Positions 35,376 through 46,646 are shown, counted from the stretch's first letter. The stretch is DNA of 64,000 bases from Babylonia areolata (GCF_041734735.1 NC_134894.1:59026664-59090663); one strand, 5' to 3'. Numbers and translations: made by a program. Notes: a model not told the origin generated them from the letters alone.

Positions 35376-35675
35376 GCATGCAAACCAAGTTTCTCTTAAA
35401 AAAAACAACACCAACAATAAAAAAAACAACAAAAAACCCCACTACGCTCTGTAAATGCCATTTATAACTACAGCTATCCTCACGCTCTATAAATACAAGT
35501 CATCATTACAACCATCCCAATCTATATAATCTCTGCTTGAAACAAGATGTCAAGTCCGTTCCAGACGTTCTCATTATCTATCAGTAATTAATCAGCTGAT
35601 TGAACAGTGTCTCAGACAAGCATGCCAGTCCAGCCCCAGCCAGGGTACAGGCACCTCAGATTCCTCTTGGACTCT

Positions 35676-36195
35676 TGGCAAGGCGCAAAACAACCCAGTG
35701 ATTAAAGCACTGGACTTACAATTTGAGGGTCCTAGGTTTGAATCTCGGTAATGGTGCCTGGTGGGTAAAGGATGGAGATTTTTCCAATCTCTCAGGTCAA
35801 CATGTGTGCAGACCTGCTTGTGCCTGAACCCCCTCTGTGTGTATATGCACACACAAGATCAAATACGCATGTTTAAGATCCTGTAATCCTTGTCAGCGTT
35901 TGGTGGGTTATGGAAACAATTACATACCCAGCATGCACACCCCTGAAAACAAGAGTATGGCTGCTTACATGGTGTTGTGAATAAACAACACGGTCATACA
36001 CTTAAAATGCTGCATTCTGTCTGAGTGTGTATGTGTGTGTGTGCCTGAAATCTGACTGAATGACACGGAACGAATGATGAGCGCCCAGTGGCAGCCATCA
36101 GTCGGCTCTACCCAGGTAGGCAGCCTGTTGTGCAAATGTCCCCGTGTATGTAAAGCGCTTAGAGCTTGCTCTCTGACCGAGGATAGGCGCTATAT
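35676..36195 (+). mobile_element. SINE-A2, long variant with a different 3' end
   Basis: Head and core as in SINE-A but diverged. Instead of a (GAA)n tail it continues through GGCAGCCATCAGTCGGCTCT and TAAAGCGCTTAGAGCTTGCT to GCGCTATATAAG and (ATAAG)n. Confidence 0.75.
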
Positions 36196-36660
36196 AAGAT
36201 AAGATAACTTTATTATCTCCAACTGGAGAAATTTGGTCAGGTACATTATCACAACATAGACAAGTAAACAACATGGGGACCATAACTGTAAAAGTCAACA
36301 ACATCTTTCACGAATATTACGAAGATACAAATGTAAAAAATATCACATACCACCGTTTCATACATACATCCACACACTGCAGGTAATAACTAGTATTCTT
36401 AATGTAAAAACAGAAAGAATTAAGAAACATTATTTGAATATAATTATAAACATAGCCTACTATACTGCACATTGATTAAAACAGACAGATAAGATAAGAA
36501 TAAGGATAAATTGCGGAAAACCGCAACCAGATAATCAGCACACACCGGCACCCCACCCCACCCCCACCCTCACGGATTACTTGATTAAACAAGAGTAATA
36601 AACATACGTTCTCAAATAAAAGCATTTCACATATTCGCTTTTAAAAACATTGCAATTAAT
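36196..36660 (-). repeat. Dispersed repeat R3, joined tail-to-tail to SINE-A2
   Basis: About 465 bp (CTTTATTATCTCCAACTGGA to GCATTTCACATATTCGCTTT on plus), shared with 39746-40222 and inverted at 50227-50690. On minus it ends GGAGATAATAAAG then (TTATC)n, which looks like the 3' end of a LINE-type element. Confidence 0.7.
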
Positions 36661-36685
36661 TATTACATCATAAGTATCCCATATC

Positions 36686-37053
36686 GACGGCGCAATAGCT
36701 GAATGGTTAAAGCGTTGGACTGTCAATCTGAGGGTCCCGGGTTCGAATCACGGTGACGGCGCCTGGTGGGTAAAGGGTGGAGGTTTTTACGATCTCCCAG
36801 GTCAACATATGTGCAGACCTGCTAGTGCCTGAACCCCCTTCGTGTGTATATGCAAGCAGAAGATCATATACGCACGTTAAAGATCCTGTAATCCATGTCA
36901 GCGTTCGGTGGGTTATGGAAGCAAGAACATACCCGGCATGCACATCCCCGAAAACGGAGTATGGCTGCCTACATGGCGGGGTTAAAAACGGTCATACACG
37001 TAAAAGCCCACTCGTGTGCATACGAGTGAACGCAGAAGAAGGAGAAGAAGAAG
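36686..37053 (+). mobile_element. SINE-A copy with target duplication
   Basis: Flanked by ATCCCATATC at 36676-36685 and 37054-37063. The right flank lies 17 bases from the edge of exon 5. Confidence 0.92.
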
Positions 37054-37079
37054 ATCCCATATCATTCAGTCCTTCTTAC

Positions 37080-37230
37080 CCATGTTCTGCTTCAGGAAGG
37101 CAGTGATGCCCACAATGCTGAGGGAGGTGATCATCCTCTGCAAGGTGACACTGGTCTCTTTGACCTTGACCTTTCTGGGCCGGAAGCTCTTCAGGAAATC
37201 CACGAACACCGGCTCAGACTTTTGGAAGGA
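37080..37230 (-). CDS. Exon 5, residues 419-468
   Basis: Acceptor TTTGCAACAG, donor ATGG then GTAAGA, phase 0 in and 1 out. Encodes SFQKSEPVFVDFLKSFRPRK followed by a basic and hydrophobic helix ending FLKQNMG. Continues the N-terminal helical region. A SINE-A copy ends 26 bases past the donor. Confidence 0.85.
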
Positions 37231-37552
37231 CTGTTGCAAAGGAAGATGGACACAAACTAGTTAGTCAAGCTACACCATGTCACCTTCTTTTATTTCTCTT
37301 TCTTTCTTCTTCAGAACCCCCCCCCCCCCCCCCCATGCCCACCCAGCCCAACCCCCCACCGCCACACAAAATTATGTTTATATTGGGGAAACAAAACCTG
37401 GCTCATGCATGAATCAAAGGCATCTAAGCTGAATGGTTGACTGCTTCATATTCACTCATGACTCTAATGTTGTCCTTCAAGAAGGCCTCGCTTACCTCAG
37501 TACTTTACAGAAAATGCTGCTTTCTTACAGGCTTTGTGGAGGGGTGGGGGGA

Positions 37553-37558
<6 letters not shown>

Positions 37559-37594
<36 letters not shown>

Positions 37595-37632
37595 ACTGGT
37601 GTGTGTGTGTACGTGTGCATGTCTCTCTCTGT

Positions 37633-37672
<40 letters not shown>
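37559..37672. repeat. Poly-T (about 32) and (TG)n microsatellites
   Basis: Uninterrupted T run at about 37558-37590, then TG units to 37672. Confidence 0.95.
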
Positions 37673-37676
<4 letters not shown>

Positions 37677-37905
37677 TGTCCTAACAAAATCTGCACTGCT
37701 GCAGATGCTTTAAATTCAGTATGTTACTGTTTTTTTTAATGCCCACAAGGACCATAATGACACACTCAACACAGCAAGGTCTAGCAAGATTCATCACCAA
37801 CAAGCTAAAGACCACCATCAACACAGTTATGTCCAATACATTAAGAACTGCGCCCCCCCCCCCCCCCCCCACACACACACCCCCCTTCCCACCTCCTCAT
37901 CATTG

Positions 37906-38030
37906 AAAGTTTCTGTTTCAGTAGCTCAAGGAGGTGTCACTGCGTTCAGACAAATCCATATACACTACACCACATCTGCCAAGCGGATGCCTGACCAGCA
38001 GCGTAACCTAACATGCTCAGTCAGGCCTTG
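37906..38030 (+). repeat. Short SINE-like repeat C
   Basis: TAGCTCAAGGAGGTGTCACT to CAGTCAGGCCTTGAAAG. Confidence 0.8.
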
Positions 38031-38260
38031 AAAGATACATCTAAATCTCTCCAAACGTGTGAGATGTGCACTTAGAAGTTATAATTTTTTTTTTTTTTTA
38101 TTAATTCCCACCCACCCCCCACCCCTCCCATATAAGTCTGCCACATCTCCACACCCTTGGATGTGACTGTGTCCTATTGTAACTATTTGTACCCTGTTCA
38201 TAAATATATGAAAAAAAAGAAGAAAAAAAAGAAGTAATAATGCACACCAGCCTCACTCAC

Positions 38261-38940
38261 CAAAGTCAGACATTCAACGAGCAGAGGAAATTTCATGCAT
38301 GTAGGCCACTGAGTCACCTTCGCCCACTCTGAAGTCCTGCCGACTAACCGGCGCAACGTTTTCCCCACTTGGTCTACATTGGTGTATTTGCTCCACGCAG
38401 TTAAGCACTCCTGCAACGTTTCTTGCAACACAGTGACCGAGGATTTGGCCACCCCCACATGTGTCAACTCCGAGAGTTTTCTGAAAATGCTCTTCTTGTT
38501 GCTTTGAAAGAAAGGCCTCTGAAGAATCTTCGGGCAAAAAGCGTTGCCTTGCCCTTTGTCCAGACTCAGCACGCAGCGGTACACCACCATAAGATAGACC
38601 ACGGCCAAAAACTCGGTGAAGTCCAGGCATTTCTCCACATAGTGTTTCTTTTGATCAAACCCTTCCTGCTCTTTGAGGCACTGCTCCAGGCACCTGAACA
38701 AGTCTTTCTCAGCGTCTCGGAGTGTTTGGCAGGAAAAACTGGATGGCGTCTCAAGCAGCAGCCAGCAAATAAAATGGAGGGCTTCCAAGCGGAACTGGAA
38801 TTCATGACGGCTTGCAACCTTCGCCAGTGAGACCAGGTCCTTTTCCTTGCGCAAGCCCACCAAAAAGGTGTGAGCAACGTAAGCGTAATGTTCTTTGGGA
38901 ACGTTCTTCAGCGCAAGCACGTCACTGCCAGAGACTTGGA
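38261..38940 (-). CDS. Exon 4, residues 192-418 (large helical region)
   Basis: The 680-bp exon has a strong acceptor (pyrimidine tract CTTTTCTTCTTCAG) and donor (ACTTTG then GTGAGT). It encodes an amphipathic, leucine-rich region with several predicted helices (for example FRLEALHFICWLLLE, then CLDFTEFLAVVYLMVVYRC). The hydrophobic stretches are interrupted by charges and resemble packed helices of a helical-repeat or bundle domain more than membrane segments. I do not recognise the family. Phases are 1 in and 0 out, consistent with the neighbours. Confidence 0.85.
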
Positions 38941-39469
38941 CTGAAGAAGAAAAGCAAATAATGAGCATGTCATAAGAGAAGCAAATGATAAACATGCCAA
39001 ACAAGTTCACTCAGTTTAATTCACAGTGCTGGTTGGCAGAAGCCTCCCACATCTGGGCTGACAGCACATCAGAAACCACACCACGCACAAACCTTTAACT
39101 CGGAGCCAAATCCAAGCACAAACCATTTCCAGGCACCACACTCAGTCACACATAAAACACCTGACCATACAGTTACACTCCAAAGTCCAAGAGACAACTC
39201 TAACATATATTATGTCTTGCAGGTGGCACCAACCCCTCGCCTTCATTTTCCCCACCTAAAGAGTAAAACCAAACAAACAACAAAACAGACAAAGATGATA
39301 AAATATACACCCAATAAATAAATTATTTCAAAATACCAGAAGACCACTGTACTAAAAGAAAAAAAAATTAACAGAAAGTACATGTGATAAACTAGACTTA
39401 CAGAGAACAGTCTATGTCTGCAATTAGTGCAAACAGTATTACTGGGTGGGCCACTAATGTCAACCCCCA

Positions 39470-39745
39470 TGTTTACAACCTCAGCATGCACACCTCCTGA
39501 AAATGCGAGTATGGCTGGGGTATATATACACAAAATGGTTATACAAGTTAACATGCTTGTGTGAGTGTGTATATGTGCATGACTGAATGACAAAGTTAAC
39601 GAATGATGAACATCCAGTGACAGCCACCAGCTGGCTCTGTCCAGGAAGGCAGCCTGTGGTGCAAATGACCCTGTGTTTGTAAAGCGCTTAGAGCTTGGTC
39701 TCTGACTAAGGACCGGCGCTATATAAGATAAGATAAGAATAACTT
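39470..39745 (+). mobile_element. SINE-A2, 5'-truncated
   Basis: Same 3' half as 35676-36195, to GGCGCTATATAAGATAAG. Confidence 0.7.
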
Positions 39746-40222
39746 TATTATCTCCAACTGGAGAAATTTGGTCAGGTGCATTATCGCAACATAGACAAGG
39801 AAACAACATGGGGACCATGACTGTAAAAGTCAACAACAGCTTTTACGAATATTACGAAGATAATGTAAAAAGTATCACATACACCGTTTCATACATACAT
39901 CCACACACTGCAGGTAATAACTAGTATTCTTAATGTAAAAAAAAAAAGAAGAAAGAATTAAGAAACATTATTTGAATATAATTATAAACACTGCCTACTA
40001 TACTGCACATTGATTATAATAGACAGATAACATAAGAATAAAGATAAATTGCGGAAAACCAGATAATCAGCACACACCTGCATCACCCCCCCACCCCCAC
40101 CCACCCCACACACGCGGATTACTTGATTAAACAAGAGTAATAAACATATGTTCTCAAATAAAAGCATTTCACATATTCGCTTTTATTAAACATCGCAATT
40201 AATTATTACATCGTAATTATTA
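39746..40222 (-). repeat. Dispersed repeat R3, copy 2
   Basis: Same sequence and same tail-to-tail junction with SINE-A2 as at 36196. Confidence 0.7.
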
Positions 40223-40494
40223 CACAGAAATATATTTAAGTATCCATGTCATTTTTTCTAATCTTCCATTCCTTGTCCAATTTTCCTGTGTAAGCAGTGC
40301 CGCTACCTGTGACAGCCAACTAACAAATCACAGTAGTCAACAAAGTACTTCAAGCTCATTATCAGTTTCGCCATATCTAAAATGTCAGATCTCAGAGAAC
40401 GAAACACTGTCTCCCAGAACCGAAAAACCATACTGTAAGCATATAGATGGACAAATACTCCCATAGTATTTACGACTTGTCAGCTGTTTGGACC

Positions 40495-42110
40495 CGCGAA
40501 AAAGGAGCATTCCAAATACTTTTTTGTCCTTTAACCATGGCAAAGAACAACGGCCAGCATGTTATCCGAAACTGGTTCAATACATCACTCACTGAGTCAT
40601 TCCGGTACTTCATGGTTGCTAATTTTCTACAGACGTGAAGCTAAAAATTGTACGTGGAGTCCGCACAGATCTAGTATTGAAGGAGGCACGTGGGTCTTCA
40701 ACTGTCTGGGCTCATGACGAAAATAATCAACGCATCTGATCAGTCATCGATTCCTTCACCGTGAAACACCTTCAAACCAGAAGATCAGTCACATTAAAAC
40801 CCTTTGTCCGTCTGCAGAGATATTAAAATAAACCCTTGCACTGATGGTCCAAATTATTATCTAATAATTCAATTGAAGTGAACTGGTAGCATTATCATAG
40901 GAAACTAACAAGAGCAAAACTTTTCACAGGGATTTTTGACTCAAGTACAACAGAATGAAAATGTGGAGTCACCATCCAGAAAGTTTTGTCAAATCTCGGC
41001 ATTTACCGTTAAGCAACCACACTGATGTCATGCAAATCATAAAATGAATATCGGTACAGGACATTCTAATACTGATAAACTACTTTTTCTTGTTTCTTTC
41101 CAATAGTCTCCACAGCAACTCTGAACCTGTTTCCCATTCTGTCACGCTGTACTACGTAAAACTCTCTTTGTCTGGTTTCAGCCAGCGCTACACACTTTTG
41201 TACCTTCAGCGCATCAAACTTCGTGCCCGACTCGTCCTTTAAGGGACAAATGAAAGTCTGAAGCAAGTCCTCTTGCAAAGGGGTATGACGGTCTTCCCAG
41301 CCCACCGGATTAAATGTACAAGTTTAGGACTCTTAGGCCTTCAATTGTATTCAAAGATGACTCCTTCACTATACCTGGTTGGCTGCTTCACCTCCTACAT
41401 TCGCATCCTCTGCCTTCTGTCAGACGAATTCATCGCATTCACTCAACCCAGAGACCAACTTCTGTAGGCCTTCCACCGTCTTCATCTCACCTGCTCGTAC
41501 CTTGCTTAAAGAATTTCCACTTCTTTTTTCGTCAAGTCTCCACACTCAGCTCTTTTCAAGTTTGGCCTTAAAACCAAAAACTTTCAAATGCCCCTTCCTT
41601 CCCTGGGGTCTTCTTGGTGCCTTTTTTTTCCACCGTTTTTTAATCTGCCTTGCGTGAAAATGAATGGTCGAAAAAAGGCTTCTATTGTTTATAAGATTTA
41701 TACGAATAATTACCTTATTATTATTACTTATTTATTTTATGTATTATAATTCAATTCTTCATTCATCATTTCACTTAAGATCTAAGAAAAATGCAACACA
41801 ATCTTTCATAAGGTATCAACATTTCTGTAATCAAATGGCTGTTTTGGCTGATGGATTTTTTTCATGACCTGATGTGCTACCTAACTGAAAGTGTTCCCAA
41901 GTCAACCTTAATGGCACAACCGTGGGCATGGACGTCAAAGCAAATAAACATTTTCAATCCATCCATACACAAGCAAATGATCACTAGAATGATACAAAAG
42001 TTGCTTGCCAAAACGGAAAGAAAAACTACTTGAAGCATTGTAAAAAGATGTAAAGATTTGGGACAGATAGAAAAAACATCCTATTTTTATGGTTTCAGAA
42101 CATTAACTGA
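40495..42110. repeat. Decayed tandem duplicate of the exon 3 plus mariner segment
   Basis: Order and sequence match 42130-44250 piece by piece. An exon-3-like part (40495-40775, GTGGAGTCCGCA and GAGCATTCCA shared) comes first, then TCAGTCACATTA, then CAAGTACAACAGAATG, then a mariner-like part (about 41045-41700), then GGCATGGACGTCAAA. It is heavily diverged, mostly by small deletions, and has lost the exon 3 reading frame. Confidence 0.7.
41045..41700 (-). mobile_element. Eroded duplicate of the mariner element
   Basis: The minus frame GWEDRHTPLQEDLLQTFICP aligns with GWELIPHPPYSPDLAPSDFH of the better copy, but the catalytic D positions are gone. It shares the same internal deletion, so it arose by duplication of one insertion and not from a second insertion. 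Confidence 0.65.
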
Positions 42111-42196
42111 GTATGATTAAAGGGAATCAGTGAAAAAAGAGAGCATTCCAACCAGAGGATACTTTGTCTGTGGCCTGAGAACCATGGGCAAAGAAC

Positions 42197-42488
42197 TGAA
42201 GCCGACTGGCTCCATTCCTGGCAGTGTTTGATCCGAAACGTTGTCAGATACATCGGACTCCTGGTCATCTCCGGTACTTCCATCAGCGGCTGCGGTATCT
42301 GCTTTCCCATACTCACTGACGATGAAGTCTAAAAATTTCGTTCTCTTCCGTGGAGTCCGCAGGTCTGAGATATTGAATTTCTGGAGAGAATCTGGGATGG
42401 GTTCTTGACTGCTCTGAGGCTCAAGACGCACAAACAATACTTTTGCGGGATCCTGATCCAGCACCGATTCCAGTTCACCGGTAATCAC
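42197..42488 (-). CDS. Exon 3, residues 95-191 (acidic, charged region)
   Basis: Starts after a good acceptor (TTGACAG) with VITGELESVLDQDPAK and runs through NISDLRTPRKRTKFLDFIVSEYG into a Ser/Asp-rich, probably disordered stretch. The frame stays open to 42118. The donor is not clear. Exon 4 requires phase 1, and the two phase-1 GT sites are at 42196 (TTCA then GTTCTT, chosen) and 42277 (GGAA then GTACCG). Neither is a strong consensus. A decayed duplicate of this exon lies near 40.50-40.78 kb. Confidence 0.65.
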
Positions 42489-42822
42489 CTGTCAAAACAG
42501 AAGACAATCAGTCACATTATATGCCACCTCCCATTTGCCCTGCCCTGATCCTCCGGGTAGAATTATTAGGAAATAAACATTAGCACTGATGGGGTCACTA
42601 CAGGTATCTATACTATATTCCACATGTGTGTAAGTTGAACTGGTTGGCTTATATCATCAGACACTACCAACTAAACAAGAGGCAAAACCTTTATGACTCA
42701 CAGGTGATTTTTGCTCAAGTACAACAGAATGGAAAATGTGGGAGCTCACCATCAGAAAGAGTGTTTGTCAAAAGTTGCTTGCTGGAAACAATTTTATGTT
42801 AAGCAGCCCACACTGATTGGTA

Positions 42823-43731
42823 CGAGGGTCATTCAATAAATAAGGTGAATTTTTCGGTATAAGGACTTCTAATACAGATAGAAGCTTACTTTTTTTTCTT
42901 TTTTTTTTCCAACGTAGTCTCCCAGCACTGTCACACACTTTTCCCATCTGTGCACAAGCTTCCGTATTCCCTCAGCGTAAAAATCTTTGGACTGATGTCT
43001 CAGCCAGTCGCTCACAACACTTTTGACTTCATCGTCACTTTCAAACTTCGTGCCTCTCGTGAACGCTTTCAAGGGACCAAACAGGTGAAAGTCTGAAGGG
43101 GCAAGGTCTGGGCTGTAAGGGGGATGAGGGATCAGTTCCCAGCCCAGCTCGTTGATGGTCTGCACAGTTCGGGCTGCTGTGTGAGGCCTTGCGTTGTCAT
43201 GATGCAAGATGACTCCTTCTGACTGATGACCCTGCGTTTGTTCTTTGTGTCTTTCTTGACCTGCCTCAGCAGTTCACAGTGTCATCCACTGTCACCCTTC
43301 TGTCAGACTGAATGAGGTCATTGACTGATTCGATCACCTCAGGAGACCTCACTTCTGTAGGCCTTCCAGGCCTGTCTTCATCCTCAACACTGCTCCGTCC
43401 TTCTTTAAACAATTTAGCCCACTTGTAGACATTTTATTTTTTCGGCTGAAACATGTGGCACCATACACAGTTGACATTCTCCTATGAATTTCAACTGGTT
43501 TGCAGCCTTCAGCAACCAAAAACTTGATAACTGACCGCTGTTCAATCCTGGAGCATGCTTCTTGGTCGGCCATCTTTGTTAATTGCCAAAACTCTCAAAG
43601 TTTTTTTTAATCTGCAAAACAAATTAAATCCATGTGAAAAAGAAGTAAAATAAAAAGAAAAAAAGTAAGCTTCTATCTGTATTATAAGTCCTTATACCGA
43701 AAAATTCACCTTATTTATTGAATGACCCTCG
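42823..43731 (-). mobile_element. mariner (DD34D-type) element, internally deleted
   Basis: A 909-bp element with TA on each side and inverted ends (CGAGGGTCATTCAATAAATA inward) that match for about 70 bp with one mismatch. On minus, 43573-43349 encodes the start of the transposase with its helix-turn-helix (IEQRSVIKFLVAEGCKPVEI). 43207-42869 encodes the end, with HDNARPHTA and YSPDLAPSDFHLFGPLK, holding the second and third catalytic Asp. The middle, with the first Asp, is missing, so the element is non-autonomous. Full mariners are near 1.3 kb. The 70-bp ends are longer than the usual 30 or so. Confidence 0.9.
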
Positions 43732-44616
43732 TATTTCATTTTGTCCATGACTATTATATAGATCTGTCAAAGCTTAAAACTTTCCATGTCTATAGCAAGA
43801 CTTTCCAACTTCAGCAGATCATAAGAAAAATCGCCAAACACATCTTTGAGCATAAGGTAAACACCCTCAACAAAACCTTTTCTGTCAACAAATAATGTTT
43901 GGCTGATGGAACATTTATATTCTCCATGACCTGAGTGTGTACACTACTAAATGTTCAAGCCTGTTCTAATCTCTCTTAATTGGCACTATATCTGTGGCAT
44001 GGACGTCAAAAAAAAAAAGCAAAAAAAAAGCAACTTACTGTCGGAATCCACCAAAACACAAATTGCAAATGGATCACTGAAATGAATGCAAAAGTTTTGC
44101 TCTGCACAAAACGTGACTACAGAAAGAACTCTTTGAATGCCCATGTGTAAAGAGAGTGTAACTGCTATCTTCCCCGGGCACAGCTATCAGGCAAAATACA
44201 AGATCTGCTGATTTTTATGGTCATTCAGGAAAATTATACAGTAAGTAATGCGATCTAAGCACAAATCAGTCTCTGAATAAAATGTAGCAGCATGCTTTGC
44301 TTCCTATAATTTAAATAAAATATTTTTTTTTTAAAAGCCAACCACACAAGACAATCGATGTGCCTGCTGATCAATATTTATAAGGTCTACCAAAAATGAT
44401 TTTGTGTTTGGTAGGTGCATGTACTGTAAGATCTTCACACCAAGTGTAAAACACAAAAGCCTTTCTTAGTTTCTATGCTCAAGAGTGATATTTCAAAATA
44501 TAATGTTTTGCTTCATTATATCCGGCACTTGTCACATCCGACTTTGTTTGAAGCAGCTTTGACTGAGGTGTTTTGCTTCACTACATCCAGCATTCGTTAC
44601 ATCAAACTCTTTGTTT

Positions 44617-44860
44617 TACAGAACAGGCACCACTGAACACCACCGAAGTGGCTCAGCAGCGGTGCAGGGTCTCCTCTGGTGTGTGGCCTCCTGGCGACCT
44701 GGCACTGATGGTTCCCTGTGGACTGCCGACGCTGGGGCTGCGACGGACGGGCCCGGGTGTGGCAGTGTATGGGGGAATCTAAATGAGCGGCGTGGGAGTA
44801 ATGCCACTGAAACGGTGCAGATGAATGGGGCAGCAAAAAAACAAAAAACAAACAAACAAA
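44617..44860 (+). repeat. Dispersed repeat family H, 5'-truncated
   Basis: GAACAGGCACCACTGAACAC to GAAACGGTGCAGATGAATGG and an A-rich tail. Lies about 115 bases downstream of exon 2. Confidence 0.7.
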
Positions 44861-44975
44861 CAAAACAAAAACAAAAAAACTCTTTGTTTTAACCTAGCGG
44901 CTTCGACTGTACCTCAACTTCAACGAACAAAGTTTTCTTCTTCTAAATGCTGGACATGGTGCCATCATCACCTAC

Positions 44976-45204
44976 CTGTGAGACCATCTCCGGACACAGG
45001 TGGATGATGGAGCAGCAAGTGCTGGTGAAAGCCTCCTCAAAGCGGTTCTTGTACAGGCCCCCTGGCTTGTACTCTGTCATGCAGCTGAAGTGACTCTCCT
45101 CCAGCACCTGCACGACATTCTCCACAATCTCCTCACAGCTGGTGTTTCCACAGGTGGGAATGTGGATCCTGGGGTTGCTGGCCGAGTCAGACTGGGAGCT
45201 TGCC
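44976..45204 (-). CDS. Exon 2, residues 18-94 (N-terminal region)
   Basis: Encodes RASSQSDSASNPRIHIPTC through LCPEMVSQ, with cysteines and short helices and no recognised domain. The donor is excellent (CACAG then GTAGGT) and leaves phase 0, matching exon 3. The acceptor (TGTGCAG) is odd: only about ten bases upstream begins the A-rich tail of a SINE-B insertion, so there is no pyrimidine tract. An in-frame ATG lies inside that tail, 15 bases before the exon, so a start here (MQMCRASSQ) is an alternative to exon 1. Confidence 0.65.
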
Positions 45205-45214
45205 CTGCACATTT

Positions 45215-45618
45215 GCATTTGTATTTGTATTTCTTTTTATCACAACAGATTTCTCTGTGTGAAATTCGGGCTGCTCTCCCCAGGGAGAGCGCATCGCTAC
45301 ACTACAGCGCCACCCATTTTTTTTGTATTTTTTTCTGCGTGCAGTTTTATTTGTTTTTCCTATCAAAGTGGATTTTTCTACGAAATTTTGCCAGGAACAA
45401 CCCTTTTGTTGCCGTGGGTTCTTTTACGTGCGCTAAGTGCATGCTGCACACGGGACCTCAGTTTATCGTCTCATCCGAATGACTAGCGTCCAGACCACCA
45501 CTCAAGGTCTAGTGGAGGCGGAGAAAATATCGGCGGCTGAGCCGTGATTCGAACCAGCGCGCTCAGATTCTCTCTCGCTTCCTAGGCGGATGCGTTACCT
45601 CTAGGCCATCACTCCACT
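45215..45618 (-). mobile_element. SINE-B, full-length, at the acceptor of exon 2
   Basis: On minus: GAGTGATGGCCTAGAGGTAA, B box GGTTCGAATCACGG, tail (AAATAC)n. The tail ends about ten bases before the acceptor of exon 2. Confidence 0.9.
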
Positions 45619-45705
45619 CATAACCATGTCATCTTACGCACACCATGCTGCTAATAAAAAGAAAGAAAGAAAAGTATTTCATGAAGCTTTTCCTTTTTCT
45701 TTCTT

Positions 45706-45706
<1 letters not shown>

Positions 45707-45742
<36 letters not shown>
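45707..45742. repeat. Poly-T run
   Basis: About 32 T. Confidence 0.95.
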
Positions 45743-46043
45743 AAACAAAGTGTGGTAAATGTGTGGCAGCCAAACAATCTGTGCCTTGTAATGTTTGTAA
45801 GATGGCAAAGTGGAAAAGATGTTCTGCAAATGTTTGATGATGTTGTGGATTTACACACAACTGAAGACATGAGCGAAGACAGATGAAAACTTCTTAACTT
45901 TACTTAGAAACCACCGTTGGCGTTCAAGGTTACAGAGATCAAGCTCTCATGCAAGGGACGTTATTCTTAATGATAATAAATTAGGTAGTATTAGTAGTAG
46001 TTACTTTTCTTGGACTAATACTTTAGATACATTACACACCTTG

Positions 46044-46074
<31 letters not shown>

Positions 46075-46281
46075 GCAAAAAAAAAAAAAGCATTTTATCT
46101 TTATGTCTTGTGTTTGGTCAGTCACTGTGTAACTGAATTTGAAGATCAGGTCACAGGCACAAGCTCTGTCATGCCCACAAGCTGGTTAAATGTTTTACCC
46201 CATCATTATACTGACCTTTGATCCTTGGTTTTGATTAGCAAAGCAGCGAATCTTTTATCAAAGGGTTGCCTAAAAGGCTTC

Positions 46282-46646
46282 TTCTTCTTCTTCTTCTGCG
46301 TTCACTCGTATGCACACAAGTGGGCTTTTACGTGTATGACCGTTTTTACCCCACCATGTAGGCAGCCATACTCCGTTTTCGGGGGTGTGCATGCTGGGTA
46401 TGTTCTTGTTTCCATAACCCACCGAACGCTGACATGGATTACAGGATCTTTAACATGCGCATTTGATCTTCTGCTTGCATATACACACGAAGGGGGTTCA
46501 GGCACTAGCAGGTCTGCACATATGTTGACCTGGGAGATGGTAAAAATCTCCACCCTTTACCCACCAGGCGCCGTCACCGTGATTCGAACCCGGGACCTTC
46601 AGATTGACAGTCCAACGCTTTAACCACTCGGATATTGCGCCCGTCG
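46282..46646 (-). mobile_element. SINE-A copy with target duplication
   Basis: Flanked by AAAAGGCTTC at 46272-46281 and 46647-46656. Confidence 0.92.

Noticed and set aside
39243-39836. 197-codon minus-strand open frame
   Set aside because: Crosses SINE-A2 and R3 repeats in reverse; no splice signals in phase with the gene.
41066-41305. Minus-strand frame considered as an extra host exon between exons 3 and 4
   Set aside because: It aligns with the mariner transposase end at 42869-43207 and lies in the decayed duplicate.
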